From Neorhizobium sp. JUb45 (GTDB lineage: Bacteria > Pseudomonadota > Alphaproteobacteria > Rhizobiales > Rhizobiaceae), in assembly GCF_004343585.1 (NCBI RefSeq), contig NZ_SLYW01000003.1, forward strand, positions 124,001 to 188,000: a stretch of 64,000 nt of DNA, given 5' to 3'. Position 1 is the first letter of the stretch; every line of letters starts with the position of its first letter. The notes beneath the pieces were generated by a model. That model was given only the letters and a program-made list of their open reading frames with translations. It was not told where the DNA came from and did not search any database. Both the position numbers and the translations under genes were made by a program. Below, in pieces: positions 1 through 9,303 of the stretch.

Positions 1-1088
1 AGCACTTTCAGCGGCCCAAAGCTTTTGGAAACGCCATGGATCGTCACCTCGCCGCCATTGGCATGCAGCGGGTTGCGGCCGACAGGTTTTGTTGCTGCCC
101 GTACCACCGGTTCGTCGCTGGCCGTTACGGCAGCGCGTGCCGGGATGAAGCGGCGGGACAGCGCCGAAAAAATCGATGGCGGTGGGTTGCGCAGCGCACC
201 GCGCGAATAATGCCGCTCGATATAATGCTGGATGATCGACAGGACTGTGAGGATCACCAGATACCAGACGGTGGCCACCATCAGCAGCGGAATGACTTCC
301 AGATTGCGGCGGTAGATGATCTGGATCGTATAGAACAGTTCCGGCAAAGCGAGGATGTAGACCTGCGACGTGCCCTTGGCGAGGCCGATGATATCGTTGA
401 AGGCGGTGGGCAGAATGGAGCGCATGGCCTGCGGCAGGATGATGCGCGATGCCTGCCGGTGGCGCGGCAGACCGAGCGCCGAGGCCGCCTCCAGTTGGCC
501 CTGATCCACCGACAGAATGCCGCCGCGGATGATTTCCGATGCGAATGCCGCCTGATTGAGCGTGAGGCCGAGAACAGCGGCGGCAAACGGCGTGATCAGC
601 TGCGTGGTGTTCCAGCTGATGAAGTTGATGCCGGTATAGGGCACGCCGACGGTGATCGTCTCGTAGAGATAACCGAGATTGTTGAGGATCAGCAGCAGCA
701 CGATCAGCGGGATCGAGCGAAAGATCCAGATATAGGTCCATGACACGCCGGCCAGAAGCGGCGAGCGCGAGACACGCGCCAGCGCCAGCCCGGTGCCGAG
801 CACGAAACCGAACAGGGCGCCCAGCGCCGTCAGCAGCAGCGTGCGGCCGAGGCCGACCAGAACCGGTTCGGCAAAAAACCACTCGGCAAACACGTCCCAG
901 CCCCAGCGCGGATTGCCGAGAACGGAATGCACGGTTGCGGCGATGACCAGAAGCGCAAAAACGGTTCCAATCGTGCGGGCCGGATAACGGGCAGGCACAA
1001 CGCGGTAATGGGAATAATCGCCGCGTTTGACCGCCGCCTTGCGGTTTTCATCCACCGGGATGTCGTTGAAATCCGTCGTGATCGTCAT
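1..1088 (-). CDS. Amino-acid ABC transporter, fused permease/ATPase (partial, 3' end outside window)
   Basis: Inner-membrane permease of a polar amino-acid importer (HisM/GlnP type), cut by the left edge. The ATG at 1088 follows AAGGAAA. About 310 residues carry several hydrophobic segments and the EAA loop that contacts the ATPase (EAASALG...RIILPQ). After a linker, residues from about 345 read GEVTIHGVSKSFGPLKVL, which is the first strand of a GlnQ-type ATPase. No stop separates the two, so permease and ATPase are one polypeptide, a layout known in some proteobacterial transporters. The gene starts 11 bp after the GNAT stop and is last in the monooxygenase/deacetylase operon, so a sulfur-containing amino acid or N-acyl derivative is a likely substrate (inference). 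Its binding protein is not in view. Confidence 0.88.
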   Translation of the reverse strand, partial: MTITTDFNDIPVDENRKAAVKRGDYSHYRVVPARYPARTIGTVFALLVIAATVHSVLGNPRWGWDVFAEWFFAEPVLVGLGRTLLLTALGALFGFVLGTGLALARVSRSPLLAGVSWTYIWIFRSIPLIVLLLILNNLGYLYETITVGVPYTGINFISWNTTQLITPFAAAVLGLTLNQAAFASEIIRGGILSVDQGQLEAASALGLPRHRQASRIILPQAMRSILPTAFNDIIGLAKGTSQVYILALPELFYTIQIIYRRNLEVIPLLMVATVWYLVILTVLSIIQHYIERHYSRGALRNPPPSIFSALSRRFIPARAAVTASDEPVVRAATKPVGRNPLHANGGEVTIHGVSKSFGPLKV

Positions 1089-1099
1089 CGTGGGTTTCC

Positions 1100-1654
1100 T
1101 TAAGCGCCGTGCAGGGCGGATACCCGGCCGGTCGGCGCGGCGGCAAAATTGCCGGCTGTCAGATGCTTTTCGAAAGGAAGCTGGCGAACTGTCTCGGGAT
1201 CGGCGGTGGTGTCGTAGAGCGCCGTGTAGCCATTGGTGAGATAGAGGCCGACCGCTTCCGGTTGGCGAAAGCCGGTCGTCAGGTAGATGCGGTTATAGCC
1301 TTGCCGAGCAGCCTGCTCTTCCAGTTCCACCAGCACGCGTTTGGCCAGCCCCTGGCGACGAAAACCGGAATGGGTCCAGACACGTTTGACCTCAGTCGTG
1401 CCCTCATCCTGGTGGCGCATGAAGGCACCACCGGCGATCGCCTGACCATCGCGCAGCAGCAGCACGAAATTACCGTGCGGTGGCGCAAAAACCTCCGGTC
1501 CGTAACGGTTCATCTCCTTGGTCGCGCCTTCGGCATGGAAGAACGTGCCGTAACGGCTGTCATATTCGAAGGTCAGTTCCTCGATCAGCGGCCGCGCCAG
1601 CGGATCGATCAGCGTCGTGTAATAAAAGCGATCACTCACAGGTCGCACTCCCAT
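1100..1654 (-). CDS. GNAT family N-acetyltransferase
   Basis: A 184-residue acetyl-CoA-dependent acetyltransferase of the GNAT fold, cytoplasmic. Motif A, the pyrophosphate-binding loop, is visible at residues 89-104 (VKRVWTHSGFRRQGLA, with the R/Q-x-x-G-x-A core RRQGLA). The C-terminal LYLTNGY segment is the usual last strand and helix. It sits 24 bp downstream of an M20 deacetylase and 11 bp upstream of an amino-acid transporter. In the Bacillus yxe and ytm operons the equivalent acetyltransferase N-acetylates an S-substituted cysteine before oxidative C-S cleavage. I infer the same role here from gene order, and the substrate is unproven. Confidence 0.85.
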   Translation of the reverse strand: MGVRPVSDRFYYTTLIDPLARPLIEELTFEYDSRYGTFFHAEGATKEMNRYGPEVFAPPHGNFVLLLRDGQAIAGGAFMRHQDEGTTEVKRVWTHSGFRRQGLAKRVLVELEEQAARQGYNRIYLTTGFRQPEAVGLYLTNGYTALYDTTADPETVRQLPFEKHLTAGNFAAAPTGRVSALHGA

Positions 1655-1678
1655 GTTTCGAGCGATGGTTTCGGGCGC

Positions 1679-2866
1679 TCACGCCAGAAAGGTCTCGGCC
1701 AGCCGCGCCCAGTAGCGGGCGGCGGGCGCGATGATGTCGTCGTTGAAATCGTAAAGCGGGCTGTGCAGCGGCGCGCTGTCGCCATTGCCGACGAAGAGAT
1801 AGGAGCCAGGGCGCGCCTGCAGCATGTAGGCAAAGTCTTCGCTCGCCGTGCGCGGCCGGAAATCGACCGCCACCTGATCCGCCGGAAACGCATCCTCTGC
1901 GACGCGGCGGGCGAACCGGGTTTCCTCGACATGGTTGATCACGGGCGGAAAACCCCGGCGGTATTTGACATCCGCCTCCGCCCCAAAACTTTCGGCCTGG
2001 GCGCGGGCAAGCGCAGGCACCCGCTCTTCCAGCCGGTCACGAACGGCCGGCGAATAGGCGCGCGCCGTCAGCTTCAGCTCGACGCTGTCGGGAATGACAT
2101 TGGAGGCCGATCCGCCATGGATCGATCCGACCGTCAGCACCGCCATTTCCAGCGGATCGACATTGCGGGCGACGATGCTCTGCAGGGCGGTGATGAAGGA
2201 GGCCGAGGCGAGAACCGGGTCCACCGTTTCATGCGGCGAAGCGCCGTGGCCGCCTTTGCCGATGATACGGATCAGCGCCTGATCGACCGATGCCATGGCC
2301 GGGCCCTCGACAAATCCGAACTGCCCTGCCGTCACGCCCGGCCAGTTGTGCAGTCCGAAGACTGCATCGACCGGAAACCGCTCGAACAGCCGGTCCTCGA
2401 TCATCTTTTTCGCGCCGGCTCCCACCTCTTCCGCCGGCTGAAAGATCAGCGTCAGCGTGCCGGAAAAACGGCCGTGTTCGGCAAGGTAGCGGGCAGCCCC
2501 CAGCAGGATGGTCGTATGACCGTCGTGTCCACAGGCATGCATGACGCGCGGATTGTGACTGGCATAGGGAAGATCCGTCGCCTCTTCGATCGGCAGCGCG
2601 TCGATATCGGCGCGAATGCCAAGCCGCTTGTCGCCATTGCCGCGCCGCAGCGTGGCGACGACACCGTAACCGCCCACACCCTCCGTCACCTCGTAGCCGT
2701 AGGAGAGCAGATATTTGGCGATGACCTTTGCAGTGCGCCCCTCGTGAAAGGAGAGTTCCGGGTACTGGTGCAGATCACGCCGGATCGCCACCAGTTCATC
2801 GATGAAGGCAAGGATCGACCGTTCGGCGTCGTCGCTATGACGCGCGCCGTCAATATGGATATTCAT
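1679..2866 (-). CDS. M20D family amidohydrolase (N-acyl amino acid deacetylase)
   Basis: A 395-residue dinuclear metallohydrolase of the hippurate hydrolase/aminoacylase group, which cleaves N-acyl amino acids. The metal-binding ACGHDGH motif is at residues 111-117 (C112, H114). The Glu pair in FQPAEEVGAGA is E146/E147. The GLHNWPG segment and the C-terminal SEDFAYMLQ ligand motif are all present, and the length is normal for the family. It lies between a flavin monooxygenase and a GNAT enzyme in one operon, which suggests removal of the acetyl group after oxidation of an N-acetylated S-substituted cysteine, as proposed for YxeP/YtnL. Substrate assignment is inference; family assignment is firm. 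Confidence 0.9.
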   Translation of the reverse strand: MNIHIDGARHSDDAERSILAFIDELVAIRRDLHQYPELSFHEGRTAKVIAKYLLSYGYEVTEGVGGYGVVATLRRGNGDKRLGIRADIDALPIEEATDLPYASHNPRVMHACGHDGHTTILLGAARYLAEHGRFSGTLTLIFQPAEEVGAGAKKMIEDRLFERFPVDAVFGLHNWPGVTAGQFGFVEGPAMASVDQALIRIIGKGGHGASPHETVDPVLASASFITALQSIVARNVDPLEMAVLTVGSIHGGSASNVIPDSVELKLTARAYSPAVRDRLEERVPALARAQAESFGAEADVKYRRGFPPVINHVEETRFARRVAEDAFPADQVAVDFRPRTASEDFAYMLQARPGSYLFVGNGDSAPLHSPLYDFNDDIIAPAARYWARLAETFLA

Positions 2867-2930
2867 GATTTTCGCTTTCCGAAGGTTGGTGCCGACGGTT
2901 TGCCGCCGGCTGGTTCACCTTTTCAGAGTG

Positions 2931-4268
2931 TTATGCGCGGGCTTTTTCGACCTCGCCGCCGGCTCCCGCATAGACGCTCTGGCGGTATGGAAGGCCGAGG
3001 TTTTCACGCAGCGTGCTGCCCTTCAGTTGTGGGTCGAAATAACCGCGCTCCTCCAGGATCGGCAGAACGAAACGGGCAAAATCGTCGAGCCCCTCGGCAA
3101 TCACCGGGAAACCGAGGATGAAGCCATCGGCCGCGCCGTTTTCGAACCATTCGATGAGTTTCGAGGCGACCGCATCCGGCGTGCCGACAAAACCTTCGCG
3201 CGGCGTGGCGGCTGCCAGCGCGGCTTCCCGCAGCGTTTGCCCCTGCTCTTTCGCCACCTGCTTGATGCGGTCGGTCGTCGAGCGAAAGCTGTTTTTGCCG
3301 ATATCACCGAGTTCCGGGAACGGCGCATCGAGATCGTAGACGCTGAAATCGTGGTGATCGAAGAAACGGCCAAGATAGGCGAGTGCCTCGTCGATCGAGA
3401 TCAGGTTGCGGATGACCTCGTATTTTTCTTCCGCCTCGGCCTGCGTCCGGCCGATGATCGGGCCTATGCCAGGGAAAATCTTGACGTCATCGGCAGAGCG
3501 CCCCTGCGCCACCGCCGACTGTTTGACCCGGCGTGAAAAACTTTGGTTGTCTTCCAGCGAAACGCCGTTGGTGAACACCGCATCGGCGTGTTTGCCGGCA
3601 AGTCCCACACCTGCATCCGAAGACCCGGCCTGAAAGATGACCGGCTGGCCCTGCGGCGAACGCTGGATATTGAGCGGGCCTTCCACCTGGAAGAACCGGC
3701 CCTTGTGACCCAGTGTGTGCAGTTTCTCCCGGTCGAAGAACTTTCCGCTGTCGCGGTCACGGGTAAAGGCATCGTCATCCCAACTGTCCCACAGGCCACG
3801 AACGACTTCCAGATATTCGTCGGCGATCTCGTAACGCAACGCATGTTCCGGGTGGTTGCGGCTGTAGTTTTTCGCGGTCCCTTCCAGCGGCGTCGTCACC
3901 GCGTTCCAGCCGCCGCGTCCGCCGCTGATCAAATCCAGAGAGGCGAACTGTCGGGCGATGGTGAAAGGGTCGCTATAGGAGGTGGAGACCGTGCCGGCGA
4001 GGCCGATCCTGCTTGTCACTGTTGCCAGCGCCGAGAGGATGGTGAGCGGCTCGAAACGGTTGAGGAAATGCGGGATCGACTTTTCGTTGATGTAGAGCCC
4101 ATCGGCAACGAATGCAAAGGCAATACCCGCCGCTTCCGCCTTCAGGGCGTTCGTCTTGAAGAAATCGAGGTTGACGCTGGCATCGACCGGGCTTTTGGGG
4201 TGACGCCACGCATTCATATGGCCGCCCGCGCCCTGCAGCATGATGCCGAAAGTGATCTTCTTGGTCAT
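2931..4268 (-). CDS. NtaA/SnaA/DszA family FMN-dependent monooxygenase
   Basis: A 445-residue luciferase-like flavin monooxygenase of the NtaA/DszA class, which uses reduced FMN from a partner reductase to oxidise carbon next to N or S. Class hallmarks are the N-terminal GIMLQGAGGHMNAWRHP stretch, the GRGGWNAVTT region, and QAGSSDAGVGLAGKHADAVF in the middle of the protein. YxeK and YtnJ of Bacillus belong here and act on N-acetylated S-substituted cysteines. The gene starts 20 bp after a second luciferase-like gene and precedes the M20 deacetylase by 64 bp, giving a monooxygenase-deacetylase-acetyltransferase-transporter operon. Nitrilotriacetate- or sulfone-type substrates remain possible. 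Confidence 0.9.
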   Translation of the reverse strand: MTKKITFGIMLQGAGGHMNAWRHPKSPVDASVNLDFFKTNALKAEAAGIAFAFVADGLYINEKSIPHFLNRFEPLTILSALATVTSRIGLAGTVSTSYSDPFTIARQFASLDLISGGRGGWNAVTTPLEGTAKNYSRNHPEHALRYEIADEYLEVVRGLWDSWDDDAFTRDRDSGKFFDREKLHTLGHKGRFFQVEGPLNIQRSPQGQPVIFQAGSSDAGVGLAGKHADAVFTNGVSLEDNQSFSRRVKQSAVAQGRSADDVKIFPGIGPIIGRTQAEAEEKYEVIRNLISIDEALAYLGRFFDHHDFSVYDLDAPFPELGDIGKNSFRSTTDRIKQVAKEQGQTLREAALAAATPREGFVGTPDAVASKLIEWFENGAADGFILGFPVIAEGLDDFARFVLPILEERGYFDPQLKGSTLRENLGLPYRQSVYAGAGGEVEKARA

Positions 4269-4288
4269 CAGATGTCTCCTTTTGGAAG

Positions 4289-5284
4289 TCAGGCTGCAGC
4301 AGACAGAGGCTTGCGCGCCAGAAGCTCGATGGATGCCAGTCGCCGGTCGGTGCCGACGGCCGGCGGTTCGAGGATGAATTCCTTGATGCCGTGGAGTGAG
4401 GAAAGGCGTGAAAGTTCGGCGTGGATGCTGTCCGGCGTGCCGTGCAGCACGCTCGGCTTGCGCTCCTCGATGCGGAAATCCTTGGCTCCGGCCTGCCGCG
4501 CAAACTCTTCCGCCTGCTCACGACGGCCGAGGCTGACCGATTGGCCGTTGTCGAGAAACACCTTGAAGATTTTCAGTTCCGACACCCGCGCTGCCGCATC
4601 CTCGGCACTTTCTGAGGCGTAGGCCGCCAAAGCCAGGATCGGCGACCTGCCGCCGCTCTGTTCACGGTAGGTCTTGAGGCTGAGCGCCAGATTTTCCGGG
4701 TCGCCATTAAGGTGCCCGGCAAAAACGAAATCCCAGCCATGCGTCGCTGCCAGTCGTGCGCTGTCCGGGCTGGCACCCAGCAGAAAACGCTCGGCCGCCA
4801 CCAGCGGCTGCGGGCCGGAAAAGGCACGCTCTGCCGACCGCTGCGCATCCAGCGCATGCGCGAGATATGCCTGCAACTCGGCAAGCTGCGCCGCGAAATC
4901 CGGTTTTTCGGCGCGATAGGCCTGCAGCGCCGAGGTCGATTGCGGCAGCCCTCCGGGCGCCTTGCCGACACCGAGATCGACGCGCCCCGGCGCCAGCGAA
5001 GACAGCACGTTAAAAACCTCGGCCACCTTGTAGGGACTGTAATGTTGCAGCATGACGCCGCCGGAACCGACGCGGATGCGCGAGGTGTGCGACAGGATCC
5101 AGGCGATCAGCACTTCCGGCGCGGAGCTGGCCAGTTCGGTACTACCGTGATGCTCGGCCACCCAGAAACGGTGATAACCGAGTTCTTCCGCCCGCTTTGC
5201 CAGCTTGACCGTGTTGGCCAATGCCACGACCGCGCTTTCTCCGGAAAATATCGGGCTCTTGTCGAGCAGGCTCAATGCATACAT
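4289..5284 (-). CDS. LLM class flavin-dependent oxidoreductase (MsnO8-like)
   Basis: A luciferase-like single-domain oxidoreductase of about 331 residues. MYALSLLDKSPIFSGE at the start, FWVAEHHGS, LASSAPEVLIAW and SGGVMLQHYSPYKVAEVF are typical of the bacterial-luciferase alpha-like/MsnO8 branch. An ATG at 5311 is also in frame, but it lacks a ribosome-binding site. The ATG at 5284 follows GAGG with a 5-nt spacer, so I prefer it. It is the first gene of the operon and is followed 20 bp later by a second, more distant luciferase-family monooxygenase. Two flavin monooxygenases side by side are common in sulfonate and S-alkylcysteine operons. The exact substrate cannot be read from the sequence. 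Confidence 0.82.
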   Translation of the reverse strand: MYALSLLDKSPIFSGESAVVALANTVKLAKRAEELGYHRFWVAEHHGSTELASSAPEVLIAWILSHTSRIRVGSGGVMLQHYSPYKVAEVFNVLSSLAPGRVDLGVGKAPGGLPQSTSALQAYRAEKPDFAAQLAELQAYLAHALDAQRSAERAFSGPQPLVAAERFLLGASPDSARLAATHGWDFVFAGHLNGDPENLALSLKTYREQSGGRSPILALAAYASESAEDAAARVSELKIFKVFLDNGQSVSLGRREQAEEFARQAGAKDFRIEERKPSVLHGTPDSIHAELSRLSSLHGIKEFILEPPAVGTDRRLASIELLARKPLSAAA

Positions 5285-5508
5285 CGTCGCCTCGTTGGCA
5301 GTTTCGATCATGCATCTATTTGTCTACTGATTTAGTGTAATATGAAGGGCGTTAATTCCGATTGACGCGGCAAGGAGAGAAAATCCTTTTCTCCATGTCG
5401 GATTGAACGAGCAATTTGGAACCGGCAAAACGGAACAGCGGACGAAAGCCGCTTCTCGCTGTGACGCCTGGACACGCCATGGCACAGCAGGAAGCGGCCT
5501 CCCTGCTT

Positions 5509-7593
5509 TTATGGGCGCTTAGTGGCTCCCGAGAGATCCGCCTGATCCGCAACGATGGCAACCGCCTCATTGCGAAGCACGTCCTTGGCGTTCTTGCGCG
5601 CATTTTCCATCGCCAGATCCGCACTCAAGCTGCGCTCGTTCGACTGCAGGCCGTCATCGTCCTGCGGCGGCGTGCCATCGGCCTGCTGGCGCGCCTTGAG
5701 ACGCTCCGTCAGGGCAGCCATTTCCTTGCGGCGCTCCGTCTCATTGAGCGAGACGGTGCGCTTTTCGCGCTGGACCTTGAGTTCGTTGGCATCCTCGACA
5801 AAGCGCTGGAAATCAGCGTCCGATTTAACGCGTGCGTCATGGCGTTCCTGCAATTGCGGCACCAGCGCCTTCAAATCGCCTGAGGCCTTGTGCTTTGCGG
5901 GCTTGATCTGCGTCCATGGCAGAGCATTGTCATAGCTCGCCTCACCAAACGCCTTCGGGTCTGCCAGCGCCGGCAGATTGATATCGGGGGTCACGCCGCG
6001 CAACTGCGTCGTGCCACCATTCACGCGGAAAAACTGCGCGATGGTCAGCTTCAGTTCACCGAGATCAGCATCGCTGTTCTTGACCATGCGGTCCAGATTG
6101 ACGACGGTCTGAACGCTGCCCTTGCCGAAGCTCGGATCACCGATGACCACGCCACGACCGTAATCCTGTATCGCCGCTGCAAAAATCTCGGAGGCGGATG
6201 CAGAGCCACGGTTGATCAGAACGCCGACCGGGCCGGTCCAGGCGGGCTTTGGCAGATCGTCACTTTCGATCCTGATTTCGCCTTCGGCATTGCGCTGCTG
6301 GACCACCGGCCCCTTGCCGACGAACAGGCCCGTCATTTCGACGGCCTCGGAGAGCGAGCCGCCGCCATTGTCACGCAGATCGATCAGAACGCCATCGACA
6401 TTTTCCTGCTTCAGCTCCTCAAGCAGCTTGGCAACATCACGGCTGGCGCCGCGATAGTTCTTGTCGCCTTTCTGCCGTGCCTCAAAATCCTCGTAGAAAG
6501 CAGGAAGCGTGATCACGCCGATCTTGCGCGCGACACCATTGTCTTCGACAGGCAAAACGGCCTTGCTGGCCGCCTGTTTTTCGAGGCTGATCTTTTCACG
6601 CACCAGGCTGATGACACGGTGCGTGCCGCTTTCACCAGCGTCGGCCGGCAGAACATCCAGCCGGACAACGGAATCTTCCTTGCCGCGGATCAACTGCACG
6701 ACTTCATCGAGGCGGGTGCCGACGACCTCTTCGATCGCGCCCTCTTCGCCCTGGCCGACACCGATGATGCGATCACCGACCGCAATCTTGCCGGACAGCT
6801 GCGCCGGACCACCTGCAACAAGCTCGCGGATCGTCGTGTAACCATCGCGGTCCTGCAACACCGCACCGATACCAACCAGCGAAAGCTTCATCGAGATATC
6901 GAATTCGGCAGCCGCCCGCGCGCCGAAATAGTCGGTGTGCGGATCGACGGACGTCGTATAGGCCGCCATGAACGACTGAAAGACGTCGTCGCTCTTATAG
7001 GTGTAAATGCGGTCGAGAATGTTCTGGTAGCGCTTGTTGAGCGTCTTGCGAATTGTTTCTTCGTTCTGGCCGGCAATTTTCAGCCGCAGCCAGTCGCTCT
7101 TGACGCGTTTGCGCCACAGCTCATGGCTTTCCTCCTCGGAACCGGCCCAGGCAGCATCTTCGCGCAATATCGAAAACTCTTCCTGCACGGTGAAATCAAA
7201 ATCCTGTTTCAGCAGGTTCTGCGCATAGGTCATGCGATCGACGACACGCTGGGAATAGGTTTTGAAGATCGAAAACGGGATCGACAGATCTTCGCCGAGA
7301 ATGGCGTCATCCATCTTCGTGCTGTCGGCCATGAACGCATCGATGTCAGCCTTGGCGAACAGCATCCTGTCCGGATCGAGCGACTTGATGAACTGGTTCA
7401 TGATCTTGCCCGACAAGGCATCGTCGAGCGGAACCGATTTATAGGCATAACGCGTCAGGAATTGCGCGCTCAGATGGGCCGCCTGCGCCTGTCGCTCCAC
7501 CGGCGCCAGTTCCGGCAGCTGCTTCGGTTCCAACGAATAGGCGGGCGTTGCAAGCGAAAGAATTAAGCCGATAAGACCGTATCGTATTTGCAT
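5509..7593 (-). CDS. prc: Carboxy-terminal (tail-specific) processing protease Prc
   Basis: A 694-residue periplasmic serine protease of family S41A that degrades or trims proteins with nonpolar C-termini and acts in cell-envelope maintenance. An N-terminal signal peptide (about residues 1-20, ending ATPAYS) is followed by the Tsp N-terminal domain. A PDZ domain lies around residues 236-330. The catalytic core has NRGSASASEIFAAA and GDPSFGKGSVQ; by spacing to E. coli Prc the Ser-Lys dyad is S466/K491. The C-terminal coiled, charged DUF3340-like region is present, and the length matches E. coli Prc. It is probably monocistronic, with 197 bp to the oxidoreductase ORF downstream and 134 bp to the regulator upstream. 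Confidence 0.95.
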   Translation of the reverse strand: MQIRYGLIGLILSLATPAYSLEPKQLPELAPVERQAQAAHLSAQFLTRYAYKSVPLDDALSGKIMNQFIKSLDPDRMLFAKADIDAFMADSTKMDDAILGEDLSIPFSIFKTYSQRVVDRMTYAQNLLKQDFDFTVQEEFSILREDAAWAGSEEESHELWRKRVKSDWLRLKIAGQNEETIRKTLNKRYQNILDRIYTYKSDDVFQSFMAAYTTSVDPHTDYFGARAAAEFDISMKLSLVGIGAVLQDRDGYTTIRELVAGGPAQLSGKIAVGDRIIGVGQGEEGAIEEVVGTRLDEVVQLIRGKEDSVVRLDVLPADAGESGTHRVISLVREKISLEKQAASKAVLPVEDNGVARKIGVITLPAFYEDFEARQKGDKNYRGASRDVAKLLEELKQENVDGVLIDLRDNGGGSLSEAVEMTGLFVGKGPVVQQRNAEGEIRIESDDLPKPAWTGPVGVLINRGSASASEIFAAAIQDYGRGVVIGDPSFGKGSVQTVVNLDRMVKNSDADLGELKLTIAQFFRVNGGTTQLRGVTPDINLPALADPKAFGEASYDNALPWTQIKPAKHKASGDLKALVPQLQERHDARVKSDADFQRFVEDANELKVQREKRTVSLNETERRKEMAALTERLKARQQADGTPPQDDDGLQSNERSLSADLAMENARKNAKDVLRNEAVAIVADQADLSGATKRP

Positions 7594-7727
7594 TCAGCTA
7601 TGACCTCGTTTGCAATATCGGGATTGTCCTTGAGGTGTAGGTGGAGCAATTGGGGCGTTTTGGCAACTCACGAAAGGGAGCGCACGCAGGCTATCCATGA
7701 CGAGATCCGATGAAATCACCTTGAAAA

Positions 7728-8249
7728 TCAGAGCGAGGCGGCAGCACGGGCGGCCTGATCATAATGACCGGAGAGTGCACGCAGCCGTGCCGCAACTTCC
7801 GAAAGCGCCTCGGCAGACACTTCCGTCGCCAGCAATGACTTGACCAAAAGGCTTTCTCGCGTCGACTTGTAGCGGGCACAGGCCTGCGATCCGGCTTCCG
7901 TCACCATCACCAGCTTTTCCTTGCCGCGACGACCGGATTTGATCAGCTTCAGCCGCTCCAGCTTTTTCAGCGCATAGGTCACGACATGCGTATCCTCGAT
8001 GTTGAGGACGAGCGCGATGTCGGCCAGCGTTTTTGGCTTGTTGCGGCTATTGATGTTGTGCAGGACGAGAATATCGACCGGTGACAGATCAGGCACGCCC
8101 GCCGCCGCCATACAGCGCACCATCCAGCGGCTGAAAGCATGGTTGAGCATGGTGAGGCCGAACTCGATCTCGGAAAGGGCTGGAAGCGCACCGCTCGCCA
8201 GATGCTCCGAAGAGACGATCGGGCCGAGTGTGTCGATAGGTTTGGACAT
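7728..8249 (-). CDS. MarR-like winged-helix transcriptional regulator
   Basis: A 173-residue winged-helix DNA-binding protein of MarR type. The helix-turn-helix runs through KPKTLADIALVLNIEDTHVV, and a basic wing follows (KSGRRGKEKLVMVTEAG). The start at 8249 is chosen because a strong ribosome-binding site, GGAGGAG, lies just upstream; the in-frame codon 33 bp earlier has none. It lies 53 bp behind the TRAP binding-protein gene and is probably cotranscribed with that transporter. I infer that it controls the divergent TRAP and 5-oxoprolinase-like genes, perhaps through the dyad at 11330-11346. The ligand is unknown. Confidence 0.8.
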   Translation of the reverse strand: MSKPIDTLGPIVSSEHLASGALPALSEIEFGLTMLNHAFSRWMVRCMAAAGVPDLSPVDILVLHNINSRNKPKTLADIALVLNIEDTHVVTYALKKLERLKLIKSGRRGKEKLVMVTEAGSQACARYKSTRESLLVKSLLATEVSAEALSEVAARLRALSGHYDQAARAAASL

Positions 8250-8302
8250 GATCTCCTCCGGAAAAAACGGAAGCGCCGCCACTATAGCAGCGGCGCCCCG
8301 GC

Positions 8303-9283
8303 TTACTTCTTGTATGCGTCGAGAATGGCCTGACCTTCGGCACCGGCCTTCTTCGACCAGTCTTCCGTCAGCTTGGCGCCCACGCCCGACAGGCCGGTCT
8401 TCAGCTCAGTGCTCGGCTCCAGAACCTGCATGCCGTTTTTCTTCAGCGTCTCCATGTAGGACGCGGTCCGTTCGACGGCGAGCGCCCAACCGCGGGTTTC
8501 GGCGGCAGCCGCAGCATCCGTCACAGCCTTCTGCGTGGCTTCATCGAGCGCGGTGAAAGCTGCCTTGTTGACGAAGATGACGTTCTTCGGGATCCAGGCC
8601 TGGGTGTCGTAATAGTGGGTAAGCGATTCCCAGATCTTGGAATCGACGCCAGTCGCCGACGAAGTCATCAGTCCGTCGACGACACCAGTCGCCAGTGCCT
8701 GCGGCAGTTCTGCCGCCTGGACGGTGACCGGTTGGGCACCAACCAGCTCGGCGATGCGAGACGTGCCGACGTTATAGGCGCGCCATTTCAGGCCCTTAAG
8801 GTCGGCAACGCTGTTCACGTCCTTCTTGGTGAAAATACCCTGCGGTGGCCATGGTGTCGTATAAAGGAGTTTCAGTCCCTGCTTGTCGAGCGCCTGTTCG
8901 ATGGCAGGCTTGGAAGCGTCCCAGAGCTTCTTCGACTGGTCGAAGCTGGTGGCAAGAAAGGGGACGACGTCGAGGCCGAAGATCGGGTTCTCGTTCTCGT
9001 GCAGCGACAACAGCACTTCGCCGGCCTGCGCCTGGCCTGTCTGCACCGCGCGCTTGATATCCGGTGCCTTGAACAGCGAGGCGTTGGGATGAACCGTGAT
9101 CTTCAGCTCGCCCTTGGTCGCCGCATCGACGTCCTTGGCGAACTGGTTGAGGTTTTCGACGTGATAGTTTGCCGGCGGATAGGCGGACGGCAGGACCCAG
9201 TTGGCTGCAAACGACGACGCCGTCGTCGACAGAAGCGCTGCCGCGGCGAAGCCGAGACGGGCAATTTTCCCAGTTACGTTCAT
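8303..9283 (-). CDS. TRAP transporter solute-binding protein (DctP family)
   Basis: A 326-residue periplasmic receptor of a tripartite ATP-independent (TRAP) importer. A clean signal peptide (residues 1-27, ending SSFAA) is followed by the DctP fold. Characteristic stretches are KAPDIKRAVQTGQAQAGEVL, LKGLKWRAYNVGTSRIAELV (ligand-binding helix region with the conserved Arg) and ATGVVDGLMTS. A GAGAGGGAAC ribosome-binding site precedes the ATG. It is the third gene of a DctQ-DctM-DctP operon facing a hydantoinase/5-oxoprolinase, so the ligand may be a hydantoin, 5-oxoproline or similar cyclic amide (inference). Confidence 0.92.
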   Translation of the reverse strand: MNVTGKIARLGFAAAALLSTTASSFAANWVLPSAYPPANYHVENLNQFAKDVDAATKGELKITVHPNASLFKAPDIKRAVQTGQAQAGEVLLSLHENENPIFGLDVVPFLATSFDQSKKLWDASKPAIEQALDKQGLKLLYTTPWPPQGIFTKKDVNSVADLKGLKWRAYNVGTSRIAELVGAQPVTVQAAELPQALATGVVDGLMTSSATGVDSKIWESLTHYYDTQAWIPKNVIFVNKAAFTALDEATQKAVTDAAAAAETRGWALAVERTASYMETLKKNGMQVLEPSTELKTGLSGVGAKLTEDWSKKAGAEGQAILDAYKK

Positions 9284-9303
9284 GTGTTCAGTTCCCTCTC
9301 TTG

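Noticed and set aside
1109-3121. A 670-codon open frame on the plus strand
   Set aside because: Antisense to the acetyltransferase, deacetylase and monooxygenase genes, which have clear family motifs.
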